Part shown: one piece after another, positions 1-8,878 of the stretch
How the letters are laid out: each line of letters opens with the position of its first letter
Numbering within the stretch: position 1 is the stretch's first letter
Translations under genes and position numbers: made by a program
Notes under the pieces: model-generated
What the model was told of the DNA's origin: nothing
Databases searched by the model: none
The model's input: only the letters and a program-made list of their open reading frames with translations
Assembly: GCF_035325925.1 (NCBI RefSeq)
Contig: NZ_DAOKZA010000017.1
Span: forward strand, 1 to 64,000
From: Calidifontimicrobium sp035325925
GTDB lineage: Bacteria > Pseudomonadota > Gammaproteobacteria > Burkholderiales > Burkholderiaceae_C
Direction: 5' to 3'
Length of the DNA stretch: 64,000 nt

Positions 1-59
1 ACTACGGGCTCGAGGCCGACCTGTTCACCGCGGTGCCCGAGCTGGTCGAAAAGCTCTGA
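1..59 (+). CDS. etfA: Electron transfer flavoprotein alpha subunit, 3' end only
   Basis: Only the last 18 codons and a TGA stop are inside the window. The readable tail is YGLEADLFTAVPELVEKL, which matches the conserved C-terminus of ETF alpha subunits (typically ADYG-x-x-x-DLF-x-x-VPEL). ETF alpha with its beta partner holds FAD and passes electrons from acyl-CoA dehydrogenases to the ETF:quinone oxidoreductase. The glutaryl-CoA dehydrogenase at 60058 is one possible donor. The identification rests on a short stretch and on family knowledge. Confidence 0.7.
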   Translation, partial: YGLEADLFTAVPELVEKL

Positions 60-89
60 GCGGCTCCCGGGGCAGGCCGCGCGCTTCGC

Positions 90-791
90 TCAGCGCAGGC
101 GGGCGCGCAGGTGCTCGAGCCACTCGCGCCCCTCTTCGCCGAGGTGGGTCTCGAGGTCGTCGCGCGTGATGCGAAACGGCCCGCGCTGGCCGTGGTAGTC
201 GATCACGTCGCCGACCTGCGTGAAGCGGATGCCGCAGGTCGCGAGCAGCCGTGCCAGCCGGGGCTCGGTCATCATGAACGCCTGCTCGAGGCCTTCTTCG
301 ATTGCCAGCGCGGTCGCGGTGAGGAACAGCCCCATCGCGACCAGCGGGTAGCGCGCGCCGGCCAGCACCGCGCCCTCGGGCAGGCGCGACTCGTGGCCGC
401 GGCGGCGGAAGTCGTGGTGCACGGCCAGCCGCGAGATCTCGCCGGCGCGCGCGCGGTCGAGGCGTTCGAGGTCGAGCAGCGTGGGGTCGAGCCGGCCGGC
501 GCACACCGACTCGAACGGGAAGCGCGCGCCGGGCCGGCCGCGCGCGAGGATCAGGCGCACGCAGGCGGCGACGCGCCCGGTGGGCAGGTGGCGCATCAGC
601 GCGAACACGGCGTGCTCGTCGTGCGCGTCGCGCTCGAGACGCTCGGGGAACGCGCGCGGGTCCTCGTAGCCGAGCTCGTCGCAATACACCGCGTAGCGCA
701 GCGCGAACACCTCGCGACGCGAGGCTTCGTCGTCGGCGCGCCGCACGTCGAAGTAGCGTTCGAAGTGCGCGGCCAGCGGCAGGGGGGTCAT
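90..791 (-). CDS. PEP-CTERM/exosortase-associated N-acyltransferase (FeeM/LuxI-like GNAT fold)
   Basis: The 233-residue product carries the hallmark RYAVYCDELGYE segment near residue 30, followed by DEHAVFALMR and a CVRLILARG core. This pattern belongs to the acyltransferase family found with exosortase/PEP-CTERM systems, which is distantly related to LuxI acyl-homoserine-lactone synthases and FeeM N-acyl-amino-acid synthases. No exosortase or PEP-CTERM protein lies nearby, so it sits alone between etfA and a divergent ABC ATPase. The start at 791 (MTPLPLAAHFERYF) fits the family; an upstream in-frame ATG at 863 would add 24 low-complexity residues. Its acyl donor and acceptor cannot be told from sequence. 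Confidence 0.7.
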   Translation of the reverse strand: MTPLPLAAHFERYFDVRRADDEASRREVFALRYAVYCDELGYEDPRAFPERLERDAHDEHAVFALMRHLPTGRVAACVRLILARGRPGARFPFESVCAGRLDPTLLDLERLDRARAGEISRLAVHHDFRRRGHESRLPEGAVLAGARYPLVAMGLFLTATALAIEEGLEQAFMMTEPRLARLLATCGIRFTQVGDVIDYHGQRGPFRITRDDLETHLGEEGREWLEHLRARLR

Positions 792-871
792 GGCGGCGGG
801 CGGTGCTGGGCAGGCGCGCAGTATGCGCCCGCGCGCGCCGGACGGTGGCGCGGGCGTGGACAATCGCCGGC

Positions 872-2473
872 ATGCCCGCCGCCGCCGCCCCCCTGCTCGC
901 CGTCGAACGGCTCGGCGTGCGCTTCGGTGACGCGACGGTCGTCGACGACGTGTCGTTCACGATCGGCGCCGGCGAGAAGTTCGCGCTGGTCGGCGAGTCC
1001 GGCTCGGGCAAGTCGATCACCGCGCTGTCGATCCTGCGCCTGGTCGACGTGGCGACCACCACCGGCAGCATCCGCTTCGACGGCCAGGAGCTGACGGCCA
1101 AGACCGAGCGCGAGATGCGCGGCCTGCGCGGCGCCGAGGTCTCGATGATCTTCCAGGAGCCGATGACCGCGCTGAACCCGCTGTACACGGTGGGCAACCA
1201 GATCGGCGAGGTGCTCGAGCTGCACGAAGGGCTGCGCGCGAACGCGGCGCGCGCGCGCGCCGTCGAGCTGCTGGCGCGCACCGGCATCCCCGAGCCCGGG
1301 CGGCGCGTCGACGCCTACCCGCACGAGCTGTCGGGCGGCCAGCGACAGCGTGCGATGATCGCGATGGCGCTGGCGTGCCGCCCGAAGCTGCTGATCGCCG
1401 ATGAGCCGACCACCGCCCTGGACGTGACGATCCAGGCGCAGATCCTCGCGCTGCTCGACGAACTGCAGCGCGAGCTGGGCATGGCGCTGCTGTTCATCAC
1501 GCACGACCTGAACCTGGTGCGCCGCTTCAGCCACCGCGTCGGCGTGATGGAGCGCGGCCGGCTCGTCGAGAGCGGCCCGACCGCCGAGGTGTTCGCCGCG
1601 CCGCGCCACGCGTACACGCAGCGGCTGCTCGCCAGCCGGCCGCGGCGCGTCGTGCAGCCGGTGGCCGACGACGCGCCGACGCTGCTCGAGGCGCGCGGCG
1701 TCGAGGTGACCTTCCCGGTGCCGCTGGGGTGGTTTCGCCGGCGCGACTTCGTCGCGGTGCGACGCGCGACGCTGGCGCTGCGGCGCGGCGAGACGCTGGG
1801 CATCGTCGGCGAGTCGGGGTCGGGCAAGACCACGCTGGGCATGGCGCTGCTCGCGCTGCAGCCGGTGGCCGCCGGCGAGGTGCGGCTCGGCGGCGAGCGC
1901 ATCGACGACGCGCCGCGCGCCGCGCTGCGGCGCATGCGCCGGCGCATGCAGGTGGTGTTCCAGGACCCGTTCGCCAGCCTGAGCCCGCGCATGACGGTGG
2001 GCCAGATCGTCGGCGAGGGGCTGGCGCTGCACCGCCCCGGGCTGGACGCGGCCGCGCGCGAGCGCACGGTGCTGGCGATGCTCGACGAGGTGGGCCTGAG
2101 CGAGCGCCACGGCGTGCCGATGGTGCTGCAGCGCTACCCGCACGAGTTCAGCGGCGGGCAGCGCCAGCGCATCGCGATCGCACGCGCGGTGGTGCTGCAG
2201 CCCGAGCTGCTGGTGCTCGACGAGCCCACGTCGGCGCTCGACGTGTCGGTGCAGCAGCAGGTGCTGCGACTGCTCGTCGAGCTGCAGCGGCGCTACGGCA
2301 TGAGCTACGTGTTCATCAGCCACGACCTGGCGGTGGTGCGCGCGATGGCGCACCGCGTGCTGGTGATGAAGGACGGCGCCGTGGTCGAGGAAGGCGAGGC
2401 GCAGGCGCTGTTCGACGCGCCGCGCGAGCCGTACACGCGCGAGCTGCTTGCCGCGGCGCACCTCGCGGGCTGA
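872..2473 (+). CDS. Fused double ATP-binding protein of a peptide/nickel-type ABC importer (YejF/DppDF-like)
   Basis: The 533-residue protein contains two complete ABC ATPase halves. Walker A motifs are GESGSGKS near residue 42 and GESGSGKTT near residue 312; each half also has an LSGGQRQR or FSGGQRQR signature and a DEPT Walker B. Each half ends in the short oligopeptide-type C-terminal extension (PRHAYTQRLL, PREPYTRELL). Such fusions energise uptake of oligopeptides, glutathione or microcin C-like peptides at the inner membrane. The usual permeases and binding protein are not next to it, so it either works with distant partners or is an orphan. It runs directly into the dehydratase gene 10 bases downstream. 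Confidence 0.85.
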   Translation: MPAAAAPLLAVERLGVRFGDATVVDDVSFTIGAGEKFALVGESGSGKSITALSILRLVDVATTTGSIRFDGQELTAKTEREMRGLRGAEVSMIFQEPMTALNPLYTVGNQIGEVLELHEGLRANAARARAVELLARTGIPEPGRRVDAYPHELSGGQRQRAMIAMALACRPKLLIADEPTTALDVTIQAQILALLDELQRELGMALLFITHDLNLVRRFSHRVGVMERGRLVESGPTAEVFAAPRHAYTQRLLASRPRRVVQPVADDAPTLLEARGVEVTFPVPLGWFRRRDFVAVRRATLALRRGETLGIVGESGSGKTTLGMALLALQPVAAGEVRLGGERIDDAPRAALRRMRRRMQVVFQDPFASLSPRMTVGQIVGEGLALHRPGLDAAARERTVLAMLDEVGLSERHGVPMVLQRYPHEFSGGQRQRIAIARAVVLQPELLVLDEPTSALDVSVQQQVLRLLVELQRRYGMSYVFISHDLAVVRAMAHRVLVMKDGAVVEEGEAQALFDAPREPYTRELLAAAHLAG

Positions 2474-2483
2474 TCGGGGCCCG

Positions 2484-3452
2484 ATGCTGGACATCGCCGA
2501 CATCCGCGACGCCGCGCAGCGGCTGCGCGGGGTCGCGCACCGCACGCCGGTGCTGACCTCGCGCACGCTCGACGCGATGCTCGGCGCCCGGGTGTTCATG
2601 AAGGCCGAGCACCTGCAGCGCATGGGCGCGTTCAAGTTCCGCGGCGCCTACCACGCGCTGTCGGTGCTGACGCCCGACGAGCGCGCCCGCGGCGTGGTCG
2701 CGTTCTCGTCGGGCAACCACGCGCAGGCGGTGGCGCTGGCGGCGCGGCTGTTCGCTTGTCCGGCGAAGATCGTGATGCCGGCCGACGCGCCGGCGCCGAA
2801 GGTCGAGGCCACGCGCGGCTACGGCGCCGACGTGGTGCTGTACGACCGCTACCGCGACGACCGCGCGGCGATCGCGCGGCGCATCGCCGGCGAGCGCGGC
2901 GCCGCGCTGATCCCGCCGTACGACCACCTGCCGGTGATGGCCGGACAGGGCACCTGCGCGCTCGAGCTGATCGAAGACGTCGGGCCGCTCGACGCGCTGA
3001 TCGTGTGCGCCGGCGGCGGCGGGCTGCTGTCGGGCTGCGCGGTGGCGGCCAGGGCGCTGGCGCCGGCGATCGAGGTGTTCGGCGCCGAGCCCGAGGCCGG
3101 CGACGACATGCGCCGCTCGCTGCACGCCGGGCACATCGTGACCATCGAGGTGCCGCGCACGATCTGCGACGGGCAGCAGACCACGGCGGTCGGCGTGCAG
3201 CCGTTCGAGGTGATCCGCACCCACGTGAGCGACGTGCTGACGGTGTCCGACGCGGGGGTCGTCGAGGCGATGCGCTTCGCGTTCGAGCGCATGAAGCAGG
3301 TGCTCGAGCCGTCGGGCGCCTGTGCGCTGGCGGCGCTGATGCACCACGCCGGGCGCTTCCGCGGCCGGCGCGTCGGCGTGACGCTGTCGGGCGGCAACAT
3401 CGGCGTCGAGCGCTTCGTGGCGCTGGTCACCGGCGCCGAGCGCGCCGCCTGA
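2484..3452 (+). CDS. PLP-dependent threonine/serine dehydratase family (short form, no ACT domain)
   Basis: The 322-residue fold-type II PLP enzyme has Lys51 in GAFKFRGA as the likely Schiff-base lysine, an SGNHAQ phosphate/substrate loop and the glycine-rich AGGGGLLSG PLP-phosphate loop. Its length and lack of a C-terminal regulatory domain match the group of catabolic threonine dehydratases, serine racemases and threo-3-hydroxyaspartate ammonia-lyases, not biosynthetic IlvA. The exact substrate cannot be assigned. The start ATG is chosen because the conserved N-terminus (IADIRDAAQRL) begins there. It is 10 bases after the ABC ATPase and probably co-transcribed. Confidence 0.85.
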   Translation: MLDIADIRDAAQRLRGVAHRTPVLTSRTLDAMLGARVFMKAEHLQRMGAFKFRGAYHALSVLTPDERARGVVAFSSGNHAQAVALAARLFACPAKIVMPADAPAPKVEATRGYGADVVLYDRYRDDRAAIARRIAGERGAALIPPYDHLPVMAGQGTCALELIEDVGPLDALIVCAGGGGLLSGCAVAARALAPAIEVFGAEPEAGDDMRRSLHAGHIVTIEVPRTICDGQQTTAVGVQPFEVIRTHVSDVLTVSDAGVVEAMRFAFERMKQVLEPSGACALAALMHHAGRFRGRRVGVTLSGGNIGVERFVALVTGAERAA

Positions 3453-3518
3453 GGCGCGCTCGGCGACGGCAGCAGTGCGAAGATCGCGCCTCGACGCCGC
3501 CCACCCCAGGCCCGACCG

Positions 3519-3884
3519 ATGCCCCGAACGATCCTCGACGAAGCGCAGCTGCACCCGGCGATCCGCGGGCGCGTCGCGCGGCTGAACGCCGACCTGGTGC
3601 AGCAGGTGCGCGACGCCGCCGCGACGCACGCCGTGGTCGTCGTCGGCATGGGCGGCAACCCGTTCGTGCGCAAGGCGCGGCGCGCACTCGACGCCGCGGG
3701 CATCGCCCACCACGACATCGACATCGGCAACTACTTCGGGCGGTGGCGGCGCCGCAACGCGCTGAAGATGTGGACCGGCTGGCCGACCTTCCCGATGGTG
3801 TTCGTCAAGGGCATGCTGATCGGCGGCGCCGCCGAGACCGAGACCTTGATAGCCCGCGGCGAGATGGCCCGCCTGCTCGCGTGA
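3519..3884 (+). CDS. Glutaredoxin-fold protein lacking all cysteines
   Basis: The 121-residue protein has a thioredoxin/glutaredoxin layout. The first strand and redox loop are VVVVGMGGNPFV (residues 39-50), the cis-proline segment is WPTFP (89-92 region), and the glutathione-site glycines lie in VKGMLIGG (97-103). Where glutaredoxins carry CPYC or CGFS, this one has N47-P48-F49-V50, and there is no cysteine anywhere in the chain. Redox catalysis through a thiol is therefore impossible; a binding or regulatory role is likely but unknown. Its stop codon overlaps the next gene's GTG start by 4 bases, implying translational coupling to the hydrolase. Confidence 0.7.
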   Translation: MPRTILDEAQLHPAIRGRVARLNADLVQQVRDAAATHAVVVVGMGGNPFVRKARRALDAAGIAHHDIDIGNYFGRWRRRNALKMWTGWPTFPMVFVKGMLIGGAAETETLIARGEMARLLA

Positions 3885-5319
3885 GGCGGCTCGGCGCGCT
3901 GGCGCTGCTCGCCGCGGCGGCGCCGGTCGCCGCGGCATCGCTGGCGCTCGAGCCCTGCCGGCTGGCCGGCGTCGAGCACGAGGTGCGCTGCGGGCGCATC
4001 GAGCGGCCGCTCGACCCGGCGCGCCCGCAGGGCCCGAAGATCGACGTGCACGTCGCCGTGCTGCCGGCACTGGCGCGCCGGCCGCGCGACGACGCGGTGT
4101 TCTTCTTCGCCGGCGGGCCGGGGCAGAGCGCGATCGACCTCGCCGGTCATGTCGCCGCGCTGCTCGCGCGCTTCGGCAACCGGCGCGACATCGTGCTCGT
4201 CGACCAGCGCGGCACCGGTCGCAGCGCCCCGCTGGCCTGCGACCGGCCGCCCGACGAGTGGGCGCCGACCGACGTGCAGGTCGCGCAGCTGCTGGCGTGC
4301 CGCGACGCGCTGGCGCGCCGGCCGCACCTGCGCGCGGTCGACGATCTGCGCCACTTCACGACGTCGGTCGCCGCGGCCGACGTCGACGCGGTGCGCCGCG
4401 CTCTGGGGCTGCAGCGCGTCAATCTGGTCGGCGTGTCGTACGGCACGCGGCTCGCGCTCGAGGTGCTGCGCCAGTTCCCGCAGACGGTGCGCCGCGCCGT
4501 GCTCGACGGCGTCGCGCCGCCCGACATGGCGCTGCCGCGGTCGTTCGCCGTCGACGCGCAGGCCGCGCTCGACGCGATGTTCGCCTGGTGCGACGCCGAC
4601 GCCACCTGCCGCGGCCGCCACCCGCAGCTGCGCGTGCGCTGGCGGGCAGCCCTGGCGCAGCTGCCGGTGTCGACCACCGTGCCCGGTGCGCTCGACGGCG
4701 CGCCGCGGGCGTTGACGCTGACGCGCGAGTCGCTGGCCGGCGCGCTGCGCCTGGCGCTGTACTCGCCGCTGCTCGCCTCGGCGCTGCCCCACGCGATCGA
4801 CGAGGCCGCGGCCGGGCGCTGGGTGCCGCTGGTCGGACTGGCGCAGGCGATGGCCGGGGGTGGGCGCACGCCGGCGGTGGCCGCGGGCGCGCACTTCGCG
4901 GTGATCTGCGCCGAGGACCTGCCCCGCGACGACGCGACGGGCGACACCGGCGCGACGTTCGGCGCGTCGTTCGCCGACCTGTACCGCCGCGTGTGTGCCG
5001 GCTGGCCGCGCGGCGAGGTGCCGGCGGCGTTCTACGCTGTGCCGCCGAGCCCGGTGCCGGTGCTGCTGCTGTCGGGCGGCGTCGACCCGGTGACCCCGCC
5101 GCGTCACGGTGAACGCGTGCGCGCGGCGATCGGCGCGACGGCGCGTCACGTCGTGGTGCCGAACGCGGGCCACGGCGTGCTGGCGCTGGCCTGCGTGCGC
5201 GACGCGGCGTTGCGCTTCGTCGACGCCGACGCGGCGAACGACGCACTGCGGGTCGACGCCGACTGCGCGCGCGAGCTGCCGCGCCCCCCGGTGTGGGCGC
5301 CGATCGCCGCCAGCGCGCC

Positions 5320-5323
<4 letters not shown>
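3881..5323 (+). CDS. Alpha/beta-hydrolase, tripeptidyl-aminopeptidase/proline-iminopeptidase type
   Basis: The 480-residue protein starts with GTG in a GTGA overlap with the preceding stop. It opens with a hydrophobic signal-like segment (LGALALLAAAAPVAAAS), so it is probably exported. The fold is clear: oxyanion loop FAGGPGQS, LVDQRGTGRS, nucleophile elbow GVSYG, acid in GGVDPVTPP and catalytic His in NAGHG. The C-terminal region resembles the TAP-like domain of Streptomyces tripeptidyl aminopeptidases. Family members cleave short peptides or esters from the N-terminus. It is coupled at its 3' end to the ABC exporter genes, again by GTGA. Confidence 0.85.
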
Positions 5324-6089
<766 letters not shown>

Positions 6090-6093
<4 letters not shown>

Positions 6094-7271
6094 GGGGCGC
6101 ATGGCTGCGCGCCGCGGTCGTCGTGCTGCGCAAGGAGCTGACCGACGCGCTGCGCGACCGCCGCACGCTGCTGACCGTGCTGCTGAGCGCGGTGGCCGTC
6201 GGTCCGCTGGCGCTGGTGCTGATCTCGACGCTGGTGTCGGACCTGGAGCGCCACGCCGAGGCCCGCGAGGTGTGGGTCAGCGGCGTCGAGCACGCGCCGA
6301 CGCTGGTCAACTTCTTCGCGCGCCAGACCTGGGTGCTGCGCGAGGCGCCGGCCGACCACGAGCAGGCGTTGCGCGACAACCGGCTCGGCGACGCGGTGCT
6401 GGTGGTCGCGCCGGGGTTCGAGGCGGCGCTCGCACGCGGCGAGGCGCCGGCGGTCGAGGTGGTCGCCAGCAGCGGCAACCCGCGCGCCGAAGCCGGCGCG
6501 GCCCGGCTCGCGCGGCTGATCGCCGCCTTCAACCAGGAACAGGCGACGCTGCGGCTGGCGGTGCGTGGCGTGTCGCCGGCGGTCCTCGAGGCGGTGCACG
6601 TCGAGCGGCGCGACGTCGCCGACGCGGCGCGCCGCGCCGCGCAGTTCACCGCGATGCTGCCGTTCTTCGTGCTGATGGCCGTGTTGTACGGCACGCTCAG
6701 CGCGGCGCTCGACACCGCGGCCGGCGAGCGCGAGCGCGGCTCGCTCGAACCCCTGCTGATGAACCCGGTGCCGCCGCTGGCACTGGTGCTGGGCAAGTGG
6801 GCGGCGGTGACCGCGGTGGGCGCCGGCGTCGCGGTCGCCAGTGCGGCGAGCTTCCTGCCCGCGCAGTGGCTGCTGGCCAGCGACACGCTGGCGGCACTGT
6901 TCCACTACGGCGCGGCGGAGGCGGCGGCGTTCGTCGCGCTGCTGCTGCCGCTGGCCGGTGCCGCGGCGGCGCTGCTGATGGCGGTGGCGATCCGAAGCCG
7001 CAGCGTCAAGGAGGCTCAGGCCGGCGCTACGGTGCTGGTGCTGGCGCTTTCGCTGCTGCCGCTGCTGACGATGTTCGGCCAGCGCGGCGAGCAGCCGTGG
7101 CACCTGTGGCTGCCGGGGCTGGCGCACAGCGTGCTGATGGCCCGCGTGTTGCGCGGCGACGCGATCGGCGTGGCCGACCTGCTGCCGTCGCTGGCGGTGT
7201 GCGCGACGCTGGCGGCGCTCGCGCTGGCCGCCGTGGCGCGCACACTGCGCGGCGGCGCCGCGCTGCGCTGA
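6090..7271 (+). CDS. ABC-2 type permease, NatB-like
   Basis: The 393-residue membrane protein has an N-terminal KELTDALRDRRTL cytoplasmic motif, a first membrane helix, and a large extracytoplasmic domain (about residues 55-190). A C-terminal bundle of about five helices carries the ERERGSLEPLLMNPV elbow typical of NatB/YhaP permeases. It forms the membrane half of the exporter with the upstream ATPase. The GTG start is fixed by the GTGA overlap. The preceding exported hydrolase in the same coupled run suggests a role at the envelope, but no substrate can be inferred. Confidence 0.85.
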
Positions 7272-7284
7272 CGGCGGTGCGGCG

Positions 7285-7740
7285 CTACTGCAGCCGGTCG
7301 GGCAGCACCCAGGTGCGCGCCGCCGGGCGAGGCGGTACGCGCATCGGTGCGTCGCCGGCGCGCGGCAGCGCGCGCGAGCGCTGGCCGATCACGCGGGCGA
7401 CCTCGCGCTGCCACGGCAGCGTGAACACGATCTCGTTGAGGTGCCGCGCCGCCTGCCACGCCGTGAGCACCTCGCCCGAGCGGCCGAGCAGCTTCATGTT
7501 GGTCAGCACGCCCATCGGGTCGAGCATGGAGACGACGCCGTGCGAGACCTGCACCCAGTCCCAGGCGACGCCGACCTCGCCGTCGCTGGACGGGCAGACC
7601 CACATCGTCTGCCCGCTCGACACGCCGCCGCGCGGGTCGTCGTCGAACAGGTGGGTGGCGGCATGCTCGAAGCGGCCGGGCGGCGGCTGGGCGGTGCGGT
7701 AGACCGGCGGCCAGGCGCGAAGGGTCCAGGCGGGAGGCAT
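7285..7740 (-). CDS. Hypothetical protein, divergent from the LuxR regulator
   Basis: I do not recognise this 151-residue protein. It is soluble-looking and tryptophan-rich (WTLRAWPP, MWVCPSSDGEVGVAWDWVQV), with a well-behaved central region (about residues 35-125) and a Pro/Arg-rich tail. The start at 7740 excludes a long upstream reading frame that runs through the regulatory region. It is transcribed away from the LuxR gene, and the lux-box-like sequence at 7814-7833 lies 74 bases upstream. That places it as a likely member of the same regulon. It ends 13 bases from the convergent end of the NatB-like gene. Confidence 0.6.
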   Translation of the reverse strand: MPPAWTLRAWPPVYRTAQPPPGRFEHAATHLFDDDPRGGVSSGQTMWVCPSSDGEVGVAWDWVQVSHGVVSMLDPMGVLTNMKLLGRSGEVLTAWQAARHLNEIVFTLPWQREVARVIGQRSRALPRAGDAPMRVPPRPAARTWVLPDRLQ

Positions 7741-7813
7741 AGGGAGGGTCCTGCGTAAGGCGGCCCACGAGGGCCGAGGCTGTATAGTCTTGCCAAGGGT
7801 CTTCCAGGAGGCA

Positions 7814-7833
7814 ACCTGTAAAGGCTTGCAGGT
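7814..7833. promoter_or_regulatory. Lux-box-like operator 1
   Basis: The sequence ACCTGTAAAGGCTTGCAGGT is an imperfect 20-base dyad with the CTG-N10-CAG core of LuxR-family binding sites and closely resembles the classical Vibrio lux box. It lies between the divergent 151-residue gene and the LuxR gene. A TATA-like element at 7781-7788 on the minus strand would put the operator near -46 to -50 of a minus-strand promoter, so it more likely controls the hypothetical gene than luxR. No good -10 lies at the matching distance on the plus strand. Confidence 0.6.
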
Positions 7834-7873
7834 CGCTGCGCCGCGCGCAGGGCCGCGCCGGCGCGTCGCGACG

Positions 7874-8584
7874 ATGCTGCAAAGCGACTTCCATTCGGTG
7901 CTCGCCGCGAACGATCGCGAGTCGTTCCGCGCGTCGGTCGTGAAGGTCGCCGAGCGGCTGGGCTTCAGCACGGTGTCCGCGGTGGCGGTGGTCGACAAGG
8001 GCAAGGACTCCGAGTTCGTCCACGTCAGCAACGTGCCGGCGGCCTACGCGGCGACACACACCAACGCCGACCACTCGCGGCGCGACCCGATCCTCAGGCA
8101 CCTGAAGAGCCACTCGGTGCCGATCCTGTGGAACCAGCAGACCTTCGTGCGCAGCGGCGCCGCCGACCTGTGGGAGGAGCAGGCGCCGTACGGCTTCCAC
8201 ACCGGCATCGCGATGGCGCTGCACCTGCCCGACGGCAACCACTTCCTGCTCGGCGTCGACCGCGACCAGCCGCTGCCCGCCGACGCCGACGAGCTGACGC
8301 GCATCGTCGCGCACCTGCAGCTGTTCGCGGTGCACGCGCAGGACGCGGCGTTTCGCGTGCTGGTGTCGGCCGACAGCCGTCCCGAGACGCCGAACCTGAC
8401 GCCGCGCGAGCTCGAGGTGCTGCGCTGGACGATGGAAGGCAAGACCGCGTGGGAGGTCGGCACCATCCTCGGCATCAGCGAGCGCACCGCGGTGATGCAC
8501 CTGAGCAACGCGACGCGCAAGCTCGGCTGCACGACCAAGCACCAGGCGGTGGTCAAGGCGCTGCGCCTCGGGCTGATCGACTGA
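7874..8584 (+). CDS. LuxR-family regulator with autoinducer-binding domain (no cognate luxI seen)
   Basis: The 236-residue protein has an N-terminal autoinducer-binding domain (residues 5-160) and a C-terminal LuxR helix-turn-helix (about 174-232: LTPRELEVLRWTMEGKT, then ISERTAVMHLSNATRKLG). Of the six ligand-pocket residues conserved in AHL receptors, Asp71, Pro72, Trp86 and Gly111 are present. The tryptophan and tyrosine equivalents are replaced by Tyr58 and His62. This substitution pattern is seen in LuxR solos that bind non-AHL ligands. The ATG at 7874 is chosen because upstream codons would run into the operator. It is followed 123 bases later by the peptide-export operon. Confidence 0.85.
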   Translation: MLQSDFHSVLAANDRESFRASVVKVAERLGFSTVSAVAVVDKGKDSEFVHVSNVPAAYAATHTNADHSRRDPILRHLKSHSVPILWNQQTFVRSGAADLWEEQAPYGFHTGIAMALHLPDGNHFLLGVDRDQPLPADADELTRIVAHLQLFAVHAQDAAFRVLVSADSRPETPNLTPRELEVLRWTMEGKTAWEVGTILGISERTAVMHLSNATRKLGCTTKHQAVVKALRLGLID

Positions 8585-8619
8585 CACCGCCCGCGGCCGA
8601 CGGGCCGCGCCCGGCGTGA

Positions 8620-8639
8620 CCCTGTAAGAGTTGACAGTT
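8620..8639. promoter_or_regulatory. Lux-box-like operator 2, upstream of the peptide operon
   Basis: The 20-base site CCCTGTAAGAGTTGACAGTT matches operator 1 at 13 of 20 positions and keeps the CTG-N10-CAG spacing. Its right half contains a TTGACA. The nearest -10-like hexamer is TTCAAT at 8661-8666, too far from TTGACA for a normal promoter. It would place the operator centre about 43 bases before transcription start, the usual position for LuxR activation at a weak -35. The peptide gene starts 68 bases downstream of the site. Confidence 0.6.
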
Positions 8640-8707
8640 CCGGCGCGGCGCGCCGCCTGCTTCAATGCGCCGGCAACCCTTGCCGGACCCGCAACGAAGG
8701 AGGCGTC

Positions 8708-8878
8708 ATGTTCAAGAACCGTCAGCCCGCCGAGCAGCCCCGCCGCGACACCCCGCCGAAGGCCTCCGACGCCGACAAGCGCCAGGCGCAGCCGCGGCCG
8801 CTCGAGCTGGCCGAACTGACCAAGGTCGTCGGCGGCACCGGGAGCACGACGCAGCTGCCCCGCGTCGGCGGCTGGTGA
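8708..8878 (+). CDS. Double-glycine-leader peptide precursor (56 residues)
   Basis: A strong ribosome site (AAGGAGG, 8697-8703) precedes this small gene. The leader ends LELAELTKVVGG, with Leu at -12, Glu at -8, Leu at -7, Val at -4 and Gly-Gly at -2/-1. That is exactly the pattern cut by C39 peptidases of bacteriocin-type ABC transporters. Cleavage after Gly43 would release a 13-residue product, TGSTTQLPRVGGW. The N-terminal 30 residues are charged and proline-rich. Its stop overlaps the GTG of the adaptor gene (GTGA), and the C39 transporter follows. The short product suggests a signal or small antimicrobial; no modification enzyme is adjacent. Confidence 0.8.
   Translation: MFKNRQPAEQPRRDTPPKASDADKRQAQPRPLELAELTKVVGGTGSTTQLPRVGGW

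Noticed and set aside
788..2635. 615-codon open frame on the minus strand opposite the fused ABC ATPase
   Set aside because: It is a shadow of the real plus-strand gene: it lacks any family motif, is His/Arg/Gln-rich, and such long antisense frames recur throughout this GC-rich sequence.
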